Below are positions 47,866 through 56,383 of a DNA stretch of 64,000 nucleotides, in pieces. Below the pieces are notes generated by a model. The model did no database searches and was not told the DNA's origin. It saw only the letters and a program-made list of their open reading frames with translations. Position numbers and translations under genes: made by a program. Position 1 is the first letter of the stretch. Each line of letters starts with the position of its first letter. This DNA comes from CAVSRC01 sp963732845 (GTDB lineage Bacteria; Pseudomonadota; Alphaproteobacteria; Rhizobiales; Kaistiaceae): assembly GCA_963732845.1 (NCBI GenBank), contig CAVTBE010000006.1, forward strand, positions 1 to 64,000. The letters are read 5' to 3'.

Positions 47866-49164
47866 TCAAGGCCTCACCTGACCGGAACCGCGCACGCGGT
47901 ACTTGAAGCTGGTGAGCTGCTCGACGCCGACCGGTCCGCGCGCGTGCATGCGGCCGGTGGCGATGCCGATCTCGGCGCCCATGCCGAATTCGCCGCCGTC
48001 GGCGAACTGGGTGGAGGCGTTGTGCAGCACGATCGCCGAATCGACCTCGGCCATGAAGCGCTCGGCGGCGGCCGGGTCGCCGGTGACGATGAGATCGGTA
48101 TGGTGCGAGCCGTAGCGCTCGATGTGGTCGATGGCCGCGTCGAGGCCGTCGACCACCTTCACCGCGATCACCGCGTCGAGATATTCCGCCGTCCAGTCTG
48201 CTTCGGTCGCCGGCGTTACATCGGTAGCCGCAGCCCGCGTGGCGGAGTCGCCGCGGATGGCGCAGCCGGCCTGTTGCAGGGCCTCGACCAGGGGCTTCAG
48301 GTGGGTTGCGGCCACCGCCTTGTCGACCAGCAGGGTCTCGGCGGCGCCGCAGATGCTCACCCGGCGCATCTTGGCGTTGACCAGGAGCGACTTGGCCATG
48401 GCGAGGTCGGCAGCGGCATGGACATAGACGTGGACGATGCCTTCGAGATGGGCAAAGACCGGCACGCGTGCCTCGCTTTGCACGCGCGCCACCAGGCCCT
48501 TGCCGCCGCGCGGCACGATGACGTCGAGATTGCCGTCGAGCCCGGCGAGCATCATGCCCACCGCGGCGCGGTCGCGGGTGGGGACGATCTGGATGGCGTC
48601 GGCCGGCAGGCCGGCGGCGGCGAGCCCGGCGACGAGGCAGCGATGGATGGCGGTGGACGAGCGGAACGAATCGGAGCCGCCGCGCAGGATGGCGGCATTG
48701 CCGGCCTTGAGGCAGAGCGCGCCGGCATCGGCGGTGACGTTGGGGCGGCTCTCGAAGATGATGCCGATAACGCCGAGCGGCGTCCGCACGCGCTCGATAT
48801 GGAGCCCGTTCGGCCGATCCCATTCGGTGATCAGGCTGCCTACCGGGTCAGCCAGCGCGGCGATCTCCTCCAGCCCCCTGGCCATGGCTTCGATGCGCGC
48901 CTCGGAGAGCGTCAGCCGGTCGACGAAGGCGGCGCTGCCGCCGCCTTGTCTCATATCGGCGACGTCCTTGGCATTCTCGGCGAGGATCGTCGCGGCGTTG
49001 TCGCGCAGCGCCGCCGCGGCGGCGGTGAGCGCCCGGTTCTTGGTCTCGGTCGAGGCGAGCGCCAGGGTGCGCGCGGCCCGGCGGGCGCGGCGCCCGATCT
49101 CCGCCATGGCTTCGGCGACCTCGGCCCCGGCTTGCGGCTTTGCGGCGATTTCCGCGATGCTCAT
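47866..49164 (-). CDS. proA: Gamma-glutamyl phosphate reductase
   Basis: A 432-residue aldehyde-dehydrogenase-fold enzyme reducing glutamyl-5-phosphate with NADPH in proline synthesis. Landmarks: PLGVIGIIFESRPNVTADA, then GNAAILRGGSDSFRSS and the active Cys in MRRVSICGAAETLLVD. C-terminal GPVGVEQLTSFKYRVRG is conserved. The ATG at 49164 matches the family. A promoter with TACAAT lies 28 bp upstream. It is normally next to proB but here 5 kb of other genes intervene. Confidence 0.96.
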   Translation of the reverse strand: MSIAEIAAKPQAGAEVAEAMAEIGRRARRAARTLALASTETKNRALTAAAAALRDNAATILAENAKDVADMRQGGGSAAFVDRLTLSEARIEAMARGLEEIAALADPVGSLITEWDRPNGLHIERVRTPLGVIGIIFESRPNVTADAGALCLKAGNAAILRGGSDSFRSSTAIHRCLVAGLAAAGLPADAIQIVPTRDRAAVGMMLAGLDGNLDVIVPRGGKGLVARVQSEARVPVFAHLEGIVHVYVHAAADLAMAKSLLVNAKMRRVSICGAAETLLVDKAVAATHLKPLVEALQQAGCAIRGDSATRAAATDVTPATEADWTAEYLDAVIAVKVVDGLDAAIDHIERYGSHHTDLIVTGDPAAAERFMAEVDSAIVLHNASTQFADGGEFGMGAEIGIATGRMHARGPVGVEQLTSFKYRVRGSGQVRP

Positions 49165-49191
49165 GACAACAAATCCAGATTTACCGTGGGC

Positions 49192-49219
49192 ATTGTAGCC
49201 GGGCGGCGCGTGTTTGGCA
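49192..49219 (-). promoter_or_regulatory. Promoter upstream of proA
   Basis: On the minus strand TGCCAA (49214-49219) and TACAAT (49192-49197) are 16 bases apart. The same pair, spacing and preceding GTCCCCCG recur before the acyltransferase gene. The expected transcript would start about 20 bases before the proA ATG. Confidence 0.5.
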
Positions 49220-49267
49220 CGGGGGACGGGCGGGGGCAACCCGCAAGCGGCCGGGCTGGCCACGTCT

Positions 49268-50404
49268 CTAGGAGGCCGGGCGGTTCAATTCATCGGCCAG
49301 CGCTGCAGCGAGGGCTTTCGCCTTGCCGTGCCACGGGGACGCCGTCACTGCGGTCAGATGGAAGCGGCTGCGGTAGGCGGCGGCGACGAGGAGCAGCGGC
49401 ACCGGCACCACCGGAACCGTGAGGCACCAGAGTTCGGCGATCTCGCGGCCGGCGAAATGCAGCGGCCGCCGGCCGAAGGGCACCAAAGTGAGGAGCCCGT
49501 CCCATCGCGTCACCATCTGCGCGCTGAGCCAGCGAGCCAGCCTCGCGGGCAAGACCGCCAGGAAGGTCTGTCCCGTCTGCATGAACCAGCGCTGCCGTGC
49601 CAGCAGGCCGAGCAACGCGCTCGCCGGCGACTGCCGTGGCGGCGGATCGCCGTCCGCCGCCGAATCGACCTCGACGGCGGTGACGGAGTTGGCTTCGCTC
49701 GTCCGCCGTCCGATCATGGCCACCGCGGCGCAGCGGCGATTGAGGCGACGACCGTCGACGACCTGCGCCACCGCGCAGGTGATCGCGCGCGTGAGCCGCC
49801 GCGTCGGTCGGTCGGCGCCGCCGTCGCCGTCCGCCCGATCGTTGCTGACTTCGGTGGTGAGAAGCGCCACGTCCGGAACGATGACGCGTGAATTGCGCGG
49901 CGCACCCAGGAACGCGTCGAGCGACAACCGGCGGAGCCGTTTCGCCGCCGTGGCGAACGCGGCCGCCGGCCGGTCGTGACTGCGGCAGGCCGCCAGAAGG
50001 TTCACGAAGCGCACACCGTCGGCGATGAGATGATCGAAATGCACAATGATCCGGCACGGACCGCGGCCGTCGCCGTCCGCAGGATTGGCGAGAACGACCT
50101 GCCACGGCGGGATGTCAGGGTCGAGGGTGCCGGTCAGCGCTGCGACCATGAGCGTTTCGCGGGAGGCGTCGCCGGCATCGACGGCTACGACATGGCGCAC
50201 CGGGTCGACGCTGGCCTGCTGGGCGCGATACCAGGGGCCGAAGTCGTGGAAGACCACACCGAAGCGCGGCCACGCGTCGACCCAGGCCATGACCTGAGCC
50301 ATGGCCGCCGCCGCCGAAACGGGTTCATCCGGTTCAAGAAGGACGACATTGCGGCTGGGGCCGAGGGCAATGAGAACGCGTTCGACCGGTGTGACCAGGC
50401 GCAT
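49268..50404 (-). CDS. WS/DGAT-like acyltransferase of the condensation-domain superfamily
   Basis: A 378-residue protein. The acyl-CoA acyltransferase motif HxxxDG appears as HFDHLIADG with His125, Asp129 and Gly130, and the C-terminal half has VPLLLVAAAYRSRFHLTAVT as in wax-ester synthase/DGAT proteins. It is shorter than typical 450-residue members. It may acylate an alcohol or diacylglycerol, but the substrate is inference. The gene is flanked on both sides by the same promoter-like sequence and stands between proA and an SDR pair; it looks like an accessory insertion. Confidence 0.65.
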   Translation of the reverse strand: MRLVTPVERVLIALGPSRNVVLLEPDEPVSAAAAMAQVMAWVDAWPRFGVVFHDFGPWYRAQQASVDPVRHVVAVDAGDASRETLMVAALTGTLDPDIPPWQVVLANPADGDGRGPCRIIVHFDHLIADGVRFVNLLAACRSHDRPAAAFATAAKRLRRLSLDAFLGAPRNSRVIVPDVALLTTEVSNDRADGDGGADRPTRRLTRAITCAVAQVVDGRRLNRRCAAVAMIGRRTSEANSVTAVEVDSAADGDPPPRQSPASALLGLLARQRWFMQTGQTFLAVLPARLARWLSAQMVTRWDGLLTLVPFGRRPLHFAGREIAELWCLTVPVVPVPLLLVAAAYRSRFHLTAVTASPWHGKAKALAAALADELNRPAS

Positions 50405-50412
50405 GGGGCGAC

Positions 50413-50440
50413 AGTGTAGCCGCTGCGGCCGGGTTTGGCA
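50413..50440 (-). promoter_or_regulatory. Promoter upstream of the acyltransferase gene
   Basis: TGCCAA (50435-50440) and TACACT (50413-50418) are 16 bases apart, as before proA. The -10 element ends only eight bases before the ATG at 50404, so the messenger would be nearly leaderless. Confidence 0.45.
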
Positions 50441-50538
50441 CGGGGGACAGATGAACGCAGCAAGCGCGACGACACTGTATCGGTCCGCAAGCCGTCGCCG
50501 GGGGAGGCACGTTCCCCCGGCAACGGCCGGGCCGGCGT

Positions 50539-51510
50539 TTACGCGAAACGCTCGCCGACCATTTCCTCGGATTTGGCCCAGAGCGCCTTGGCCCGTTCCG
50601 GATCGAGGGCATAGGGGCGCACGCCCGCGCTCAGCCCGGGCTCGTCGGCCAGCTCGGCAACGTGGCAGTCTTCGCAATACCTGCCGCCGACCAGATCGGC
50701 CGGCGCGACGATGGCGGCCCACACCGAGGTGGCGGCACCCTGCGGAACCGACTTCATTCGGAACGGCGGCTTGCCGGCAGCGTTGAGATCGGCGTTGATC
50801 TGGTCGACCCGCTTCTCGAACGAACCCGGCTCGGCATAAGCGTGACGGCCCAGTTCAGTGGCGATACCACCGGGATGGACCGCGGTGGCGCGGATGCCCT
50901 CCGCCTTGTGCCGGCGATCGAACTCGACGGCGAACAGGACATTGGCGGTTTTCGAGCGACCGTAGCCCGCCGTCGGGTCGTATGGCGTCCGCTCGAAATT
51001 CGGATCATCCAGGTCGACATCGGCGAAGCGATGTCCGGCGGAGGACAGGACGACGAGGCGTGATCCCGGCTTCATCAGCCCCGCAATGCGGTTCACGAAG
51101 ACGAAATGGCCGAGATGGTTGGTGCCGAACTGCGTCTCGAATCCGTCAGCCGTCTGGCCCTCTGGCGGCATCATGACGCCGGCATTGGCGATGACCACGT
51201 CGAAGGGCTTGCCGGCGGCGACCAGTGCGTCGGCCGCGGCACGAACGCTCTTCAGTGAGGCAAGGTCGAGTTCAACCAGCTCAAAGCTGCCGGTTTTGTT
51301 AGCCAGCTCACTGATGGCCGCGGTGGCGCGGCGGGCCTTGGCGAGATCGCGAGCGGCGCCGACGACATCGGCGCCGTGGGCGACCAGCGCCCGGGCCGTC
51401 TCGACGCCGAGGCCAGCCGAGGCGCCGGTGACGAGGATACGTTTTCCGGTGAGGTCGATGCCGTCGAGCACCTCGTCGGTGGTGGATTCAAAGCCGAATG
51501 TCTTGCTCAT
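50539..51510 (-). CDS. Short-chain dehydrogenase/reductase (retinol-dehydrogenase-like)
   Basis: A 323-residue SDR. Cofactor motif LVTGASAGLGVETARAL with ARDLAKARR (NADP-type Arg), NAGVMMPPEG, the catalytic Tyr-Lys as YGRSKTANVLFAVEF and a C-terminal region typical of WWOX/retinol-dehydrogenase-like SDRs. The substrate is unknown. The ATG at 51510 (MSKTFGFEST) is used. It follows the second SDR gene by 68 bp on the same strand, so they probably form one unit controlled by the TetR repressor. Confidence 0.88.
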   Translation of the reverse strand: MSKTFGFESTTDEVLDGIDLTGKRILVTGASAGLGVETARALVAHGADVVGAARDLAKARRATAAISELANKTGSFELVELDLASLKSVRAAADALVAAGKPFDVVIANAGVMMPPEGQTADGFETQFGTNHLGHFVFVNRIAGLMKPGSRLVVLSSAGHRFADVDLDDPNFERTPYDPTAGYGRSKTANVLFAVEFDRRHKAEGIRATAVHPGGIATELGRHAYAEPGSFEKRVDQINADLNAAGKPPFRMKSVPQGAATSVWAAIVAPADLVGGRYCEDCHVAELADEPGLSAGVRPYALDPERAKALWAKSEEMVGERFA

Positions 51511-51578
51511 GTGCGTTCCTTGGTGAGGGGAGTGGGCGGGGCACCGGTGGCGGCGGCCCGCAAGTCTGGGGTGTGGCG

Positions 51579-52424
51579 TCAGGCCGTGGTGGGCGTGCCC
51601 TGGGCTTCCAGGGCCACGTCGTTCCACTTTTCCCAGTTGGCGAGGCGCGCGGCATATTCGCGCCGGACCATGGGCAGGCCGCCCGTGCCGAAGAAGACGC
51701 GGAGCGGCGGTTCCTCGGCGTCGACGATGCGGAACAGGGCGGAGGCCGTCGCCTTCGGATCGCCCGCCTCGGAGACCGCGCGGACCGAGGAGAGAAGCGC
51801 GCGGGCGCCATCATAGGCGGGAAGCTCGGTGGCGCGATGAGCGGAGGTGGTGCCCCATTCGGTGGCAAAGCCGCCTGGCTCGACGATCGTCACCTTGATG
51901 CCGAGGCCGTTCACTTCCGCCGCCAGCGCCTGGCTGAAGCCTTCCAGCCCCCATTTGGAAGCGTGATAGAGGCCGACGGTGGGGACGGCGTAGATGCCGC
52001 CGATGGAGGAGATCTGGACGATGTGGCCAGCGCCCTGCGCCCGCATGATGGGCAGCACCGCCTTGGTCACCCACAGCGCGCCGAACAGATTGGTCTCGAT
52101 CTGGGCGCGGGCTTCGGCCTCGCTGACCTCCTCGATGGCACCGAAGAGGCCGTAGCCGGCATTGTTGATCGCGATATCGACGCGGCCGAAATGGTCGTGC
52201 GCCCGCATCACCGCCTTGTCGACGGCGGCCTTGTCGCCGACATCGAGGGCAAGCGGCAACAGCCGGTCGCCATATTGTGCCTTGAGTCCGTCGAGAGAGG
52301 CGATGGTGCGCGAGGCGGCGGCGACGCTGTCGCCGCGGGCCAGCGCCGCCTCGCTCCAGACATGGCCGAAGCCCTTGGAGGCGCCGGTGATGAACCAGAC
52401 CCTGGGTGAGGAGGATTGCGACAT
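51579..52424 (-). CDS. Short-chain dehydrogenase/reductase
   Basis: A 281-residue classical SDR. TGASKGFG cofactor loop, NNAGYGLFGAIEEV, ISSIGGIYAVPTVG and the catalytic YHASKWGLEGFSQAL. It resembles carbonyl or ketosteroid-type reductases often annotated as oxidoreductases; substrate unknown. The ATG at 52424 is preceded by GGAG; it is transcribed divergently from the TetR gene with two palindromic operator-like sites between. Confidence 0.88.
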   Translation of the reverse strand: MSQSSSPRVWFITGASKGFGHVWSEAALARGDSVAAASRTIASLDGLKAQYGDRLLPLALDVGDKAAVDKAVMRAHDHFGRVDIAINNAGYGLFGAIEEVSEAEARAQIETNLFGALWVTKAVLPIMRAQGAGHIVQISSIGGIYAVPTVGLYHASKWGLEGFSQALAAEVNGLGIKVTIVEPGGFATEWGTTSAHRATELPAYDGARALLSSVRAVSEAGDPKATASALFRIVDAEEPPLRVFFGTGGLPMVRREYAARLANWEKWNDVALEAQGTPTTA

Positions 52425-52456
52425 GAAATTCGTCCTTGGAGGAGCTATATAGAAAG

Positions 52457-52501
52457 CGGAGGGGGCTCCGGTTGCCGATGACATATACGGAGGGTCCTCC
52501 G
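52457..52501. promoter_or_regulatory. Paired palindromic operators for the TetR regulator
   Basis: Two inverted repeats, CGGAGGGGGCTCCG at 52457-52470 and CGGAGGGTCCTCCG at 52488-52501, share arms CGGAG/CTCCG and start 31 bp apart (three helix turns). They lie between divergent SDR and TetR genes, the classic layout of a TetR operator. Confidence 0.7.
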
Positions 52502-52519
52502 TTTTACAAGAGGCGTGCC

Positions 52520-53101
52520 TTGCCGAAATCCGTGAAACCCCGTCGTCCACGTGCCGATGCCCGCCGCAACCGCGAGCGGCTTCTGGTTACGGCGTTGAAA
52601 TTGTTCACGTCTTCAAAGAACGAGGTGACCCTTTCGGCCGTCGCCGAAGGAGCCGGGGTCGGCATCGGCACGCTCTATCGTCATTTCCCGACCCGCGAAG
52701 CGCTGGTCGAGGCCGTCTATCGCAATGAGGTCGAGCAGCTTGCCGATGCGGCGCCGGAGCTTCTCAAGGCGATGCCGGCCGATCAGGCGCTGGAAGCGTG
52801 GCTGACGCGTTACGCCGGGCTGATCGCTACCAAGCACGGCCTCAAGGACGTCGTGCGCTCGGTCTTCGAGCCGGGCGCGGATGCCAGCGCCTTTTCGCGT
52901 ACACGCATGCGCGAGGCCGCCACGCGGCTGCTCGATGCGGCGGCGGAGACCGGCAAGGTGCGCGGCGACCTCGATCCGGCCGACGTGCTGCTGGCGGTGG
53001 CGGCGAGCACCTGGACTTTCGCCGGAGACGGCGATTGGGAGGCGCGCGTCCGCCCGGTGCTGCGCATCATCATGGATGGCCTGCGCTACAGGCCGGGCTG
53101 A
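52520..53101 (+). CDS. TetR-family transcriptional repressor
   Basis: A regulator of 193 residues from the TTG at 52520, or 207 from the ATG at 52478. The N-terminal HTH reads RERLLVTALKLFTSSKNEVT, then AEGAGVGIGTLYRHFPTREA. The C-terminal ligand domain includes LLDAAAETGKVRGDLDPADV. I prefer the TTG because one operator lies at 52488-52501, inside the longer version's coding part. It probably represses itself and the two SDR genes, releasing them on binding a small ligand. Confidence 0.88.
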   Translation: MPKSVKPRRPRADARRNRERLLVTALKLFTSSKNEVTLSAVAEGAGVGIGTLYRHFPTREALVEAVYRNEVEQLADAAPELLKAMPADQALEAWLTRYAGLIATKHGLKDVVRSVFEPGADASAFSRTRMREAATRLLDAAAETGKVRGDLDPADVLLAVAASTWTFAGDGDWEARVRPVLRIIMDGLRYRPG

Positions 53102-53200
53102 GGACAATCGCGCGTCAGGTCGATTGGCGACCGCCGATTCCACTGGACTTGGCGCGCGGGCCGCGCGAAGACCGCCTGCCCACCTTGAGCGCCTCCCTTC

Positions 53201-54127
53201 ATGTCATCCCTCGCCGGCCCCTCCCTCAGCATTGACGACAAACAGAACATCCCGGTCGGCATCGGCCTGATGCTGTTCGGCTTCCTTCTGTTCTCGGCCA
53301 ACGACGCGCTCGGCAAATGGATGGCGGCAACCTACGGACCGGGGCAGATCCTGCTCATCCGCAACGTTGCCTCGATGGCCGTGCTCGTCCCCTTCATCAT
53401 GAAGAGCGGCATCCGCCCGCTGTTCGCGCTCGACCGGCCGTGGCTGCAGCTCCTCAGGCTGGCCTTCGCCACCACCGAAGTGCTCTTCTTCTACTGGGCG
53501 GTCTCCGGCTTGGCGCTGGCCGATGCCATGACCTACTACCTGGCCGGGCCGATCTATGTGACGGTGCTCGCCGCCTTCGTGCTCAAGGAGAAGGTCGGCT
53601 GGCGCCGCTGGTCGGCCGTCGGGGTCGGCTTCATCGGCGTGCTGATCGCGATGGAGCCGTCGGCCGGCGTGTTCAACTACCACATCGTCATCGCGTTCGT
53701 CGGCAGCCTGCTCTATGCCGGCTTCCTGGTGGTCACCCGGGGCCTGCGCAAGACGCCCGACCTGACGCTGGCGACCTGGCAGATCGTAGCGGGGCTGGTT
53801 GCCGGCGCCGTGGTTGCGCCCTTCCATTGGGTGCCGGTCGTCCACAACAGCGATTTTGCCCTGCTCGCCCTGCTCGGCGTGAACGCACTTGTGGCGATCG
53901 TCGCCGTCAACCGCTCGCTGAAGCTCGCCCCGGCCTCGGTCGTGGTGCCCTATCAGTACACGCTGATCGTCTGGGCGGTGCTGTTCGGCTATTTCGTCTT
54001 CGGCGACGTGCCGAGCTGGCGCGTGATCACGGGCGCGGCGATCATCGTCGTCGCCGGGCTCTACATCTTCTTCCGCGAGCAGGTGGTGGTGAAGCCGGAA
54101 GTGCCGCAGGTGGCGCCGGGACCGTGA
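53201..54127 (+). CDS. EamA/DMT-family transporter
   Basis: A 308-residue membrane protein with two EamA repeats. Landmarks: GIGLMLFGFLLFSANDALGK, AMTYYLAGPIYVTVLAAFVL then KEKVGWRRWSAVGVGFIGV, and VVPYQYTLIVWAVLFGYFVF in the second half. It likely exports a small metabolite. It belongs to the accessory segment between proA and proB, converging with proB. The ATG at 53201 is used. Confidence 0.87.
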   Translation: MSSLAGPSLSIDDKQNIPVGIGLMLFGFLLFSANDALGKWMAATYGPGQILLIRNVASMAVLVPFIMKSGIRPLFALDRPWLQLLRLAFATTEVLFFYWAVSGLALADAMTYYLAGPIYVTVLAAFVLKEKVGWRRWSAVGVGFIGVLIAMEPSAGVFNYHIVIAFVGSLLYAGFLVVTRGLRKTPDLTLATWQIVAGLVAGAVVAPFHWVPVVHNSDFALLALLGVNALVAIVAVNRSLKLAPASVVVPYQYTLIVWAVLFGYFVFGDVPSWRVITGAAIIVVAGLYIFFREQVVVKPEVPQVAPGP

Positions 54128-54137
54128 GGCGGCAGCC

Positions 54138-55262
54138 TCAATCGCCCCTCAGCGCCATGTCGTCGCGGTGGATCATCTCGGCGCGGCCGGCATAGCCGAG
54201 GATCGCCTCGATCTCGTGGCTGTTGCGCCCGGCGATGCGCTCGGCGTCGGTGGCGTCATAGGCAACCAGCCCGCGGCCGACCGCCTCGCCGTCGAGATCG
54301 ACGATGTCGACGGCATCGCCGCGCTGGAAGCGGCCTTCGATGCGGCGCACGCCGGCCGGCAGCAGGCTCTTGCCGGCGCGCAGCGCCTTGACCGCGCCCT
54401 TGTCCACGACGAGCGCGCCGCGGGTCTCCAGGCGACCGGAAATCCAGCGTTTGCGCGCCGTCACCGGGCTGCCCTCGGCGGCGAACCAGGTGCAGCGGCC
54501 GCCGGCAGAAATGGTGCGGATCGGATGCAGGTCGCGGCCGCTGGCAATCACCATGGTGGTGCCGCCGGCAGTGGCAATGCGGCCGGCGTCGAGCTTGGTC
54601 TTCATGCCGCCGCGGGAATTCTCGGACGCCGCCGCGCCGGCCATGGCCTCGATCTCGGGGGTGATGCGCTCGATTGTCTCGATCAGCCGCGCCTCGGGGT
54701 TGAGGGCGGGCGAGGCGGTGTAAAGGCCGTCGACGTCGGACAGCAGGATGAGCAGGTCGGCGCTGGTCATGGTGGCGACGCGGGCGGCCAGCCGGTCGTT
54801 GTCGCCGTAGCGGATCTCGTTGGTGGCGACCGTATCGTTCTCGTTGATCACCGGCACGGCGCCGAGCTTGAGCAGGGTGGCGATGGTCGAGCGGGCATTG
54901 AGATAGCGCCGGCGCTCCTCGGTGTCGCCAAGCGTCAGCAGGATCTGTCCGGTGGTGATGTCGACACGGCCGAGCGTCTCGCTCCAGGCGCGGGCGAGCG
55001 CGATCTGGCCGATGGCCGCCGCCGCCTGGCTCTCCTCCAGTCTGAGCGGCCCCGGCGGCAGGCCGAGCACGCCGCGGCCGAGCGCGATGGCGCCGGAGGA
55101 GACGACGAGCAACTCGCGTCCGCCCTTGACCAGATGGCCGATGTCGGTGGCGAGCGATTCCAGCCAGTCAGTGCGCACGCGCCCGCCGCCGCCGTCGACG
55201 AGCAGGGAGGAGCCGATCTTGATGACGATGCGGCGATAGGCTTCCGGGGTGCGGGCGGTCAT
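54138..55262 (-). CDS. proB: Glutamate 5-kinase
   Basis: A 374-residue kinase starting proline synthesis. The amino-acid-kinase domain has RIVIKIGSSLLVDGGGG, LVVSSGAIALGRGVLGLP and SENSRGGMKTKLDAGRIA; the C-terminal PUA domain (about residues 280-370) has ALRAGKSLLPAGVRRIEG. GCGGTC(ATG) gives the start at 55262. It follows obgE by 80 bp; proA is displaced 5 kb away. Confidence 0.96.
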   Translation of the reverse strand: MTARTPEAYRRIVIKIGSSLLVDGGGGRVRTDWLESLATDIGHLVKGGRELLVVSSGAIALGRGVLGLPPGPLRLEESQAAAAIGQIALARAWSETLGRVDITTGQILLTLGDTEERRRYLNARSTIATLLKLGAVPVINENDTVATNEIRYGDNDRLAARVATMTSADLLILLSDVDGLYTASPALNPEARLIETIERITPEIEAMAGAAASENSRGGMKTKLDAGRIATAGGTTMVIASGRDLHPIRTISAGGRCTWFAAEGSPVTARKRWISGRLETRGALVVDKGAVKALRAGKSLLPAGVRRIEGRFQRGDAVDIVDLDGEAVGRGLVAYDATDAERIAGRNSHEIEAILGYAGRAEMIHRDDMALRGD

Positions 55263-55342
55263 GGTCGGGCTAATGGAAGGGCTGCTGGAACAATCCGTCG
55301 GGGCAAGGTTGCGCCCTTATACAGCGATAGTCTGCCGGGCGG

Positions 55343-56383
55343 CTACGGCCGCCAGGGCATGCCGGGCTCGGCCGGCAGCCCGTCAGCGGGCGCGGTGGCG
55401 GCGGCGATCTCGCCGGCAAGGGCTCGCAGAACCTTGTCGACGCCGGCGCCGGTCGCCGCCGAAACCACCAGCGGCGTCGTGCCGGCGGCGCGCTTGAGGG
55501 CCCGCTTCAGCGTGCCGATGGTCTCGTCGGAAGCCGCGTCGGCCTTGGAGATGGCGACCACCTCCGGCTTCTCGTCGAGGCCGCCGCCATAGGCCGCCAG
55601 CTCCTCGCGCACGGTCTTGTAGTCGGCGACCGGATCCGCGGCGGTGCCGTCAACCAGATGAAGCAGCACGCTGCAGCGCTCGACATGACCGAGGAAGCGG
55701 TCGCCGAGGCCGGCGCCCACATGCGCCCCCTCGATCAGGCCGGGGATGTCGGCGAGCACGAATTCGCGTCCGTCGATGCGCACGACGCCGAGCGCCGGGT
55801 GGAGCGTGGTGAAGGGGTAATCGGCGACCTTGGGCTTCGCCGCCGTGACCGTCGCCAGGAAGGTGGACTTGCCGGCATTGGGCAGGCCGACCAGGCCGGC
55901 ATCGGCGATCAGCTTGAGGCGCAGCCACAGCCACGCCTCGATGCCTTCCTGGCCGGGATTGGCGCGGCGCGGGGCGCGGTTGGTCGACGACTTGAAATGG
56001 GTGTTGCCGAAGCCGCCATTGCCGCCGCGGGCGATGAGCACGCGTTTTCCCGGCACGTCGAGGTCGGCGATCAGCGTCTCGTTGTCCTCGTCGCGGATCT
56101 CGGTGCCGACCGGCACCTTGAGCACTACGTCGGCGCCCTTGCCGCCGGCCATGTTGCGGCCGCGTCCGGGGGTGCCGGCGGCGGCCCTGAAGTGCTGCTG
56201 GTAGCGGAAGTCGATGAGCGTGTTGAGGTTTTCGACCGCCTCGGCCCACACGTCGCCGCCCTTGCCGCCGTCGCCGCCGTCGGGGCCGCCGAACTCGATG
56301 AATTTCTCGCGGCGGAAATGCACGCTGCCGTTGCCGCCGTCGCCGGAGCGTACATAGATCCTGGCCTGGTCGAGGAATTTCAT
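55343..56383 (-). CDS. obgE: GTPase Obg/CgtA
   Basis: A 346-residue ribosome-assembly GTPase. The glycine-rich Obg domain begins MKFLDQARIYVRSGDGGNG, then GGPDGGDGGKGGDVW; the G domain has G1 GLPNAGKST, G2/G3 YPFTTLHPALG and ADIPGLIEGAHVGAGLG, G4 AISKAD and G5 VSAATG. It acts in 50S maturation and stress control. The ATG overlaps the upstream acetyltransferase stop by four bases. Order rplU-rpmA-(acetyltransferases)-obgE-proB is the common one. Confidence 0.97.
   Translation of the reverse strand: MKFLDQARIYVRSGDGGNGSVHFRREKFIEFGGPDGGDGGKGGDVWAEAVENLNTLIDFRYQQHFRAAAGTPGRGRNMAGGKGADVVLKVPVGTEIRDEDNETLIADLDVPGKRVLIARGGNGGFGNTHFKSSTNRAPRRANPGQEGIEAWLWLRLKLIADAGLVGLPNAGKSTFLATVTAAKPKVADYPFTTLHPALGVVRIDGREFVLADIPGLIEGAHVGAGLGDRFLGHVERCSVLLHLVDGTAADPVADYKTVREELAAYGGGLDEKPEVVAISKADAASDETIGTLKRALKRAAGTTPLVVSAATGAGVDKVLRALAGEIAAATAPADGLPAEPGMPWRP

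Noticed and set aside
47815..47870. Further copy of the 39-bp repeat between proA and nadD
   Set aside because: Only GGCGCCGC-type fragments match; the ordered arms, loop and tail are not preserved.
49214..49230. Sigma-54 promoter, because TTGGCACG occurs at 49214 and 50435
   Set aside because: The -12 TTGC element is missing at the required spacing, and the orientation points away from the genes; the minus-strand sigma-70-like pair fits better.
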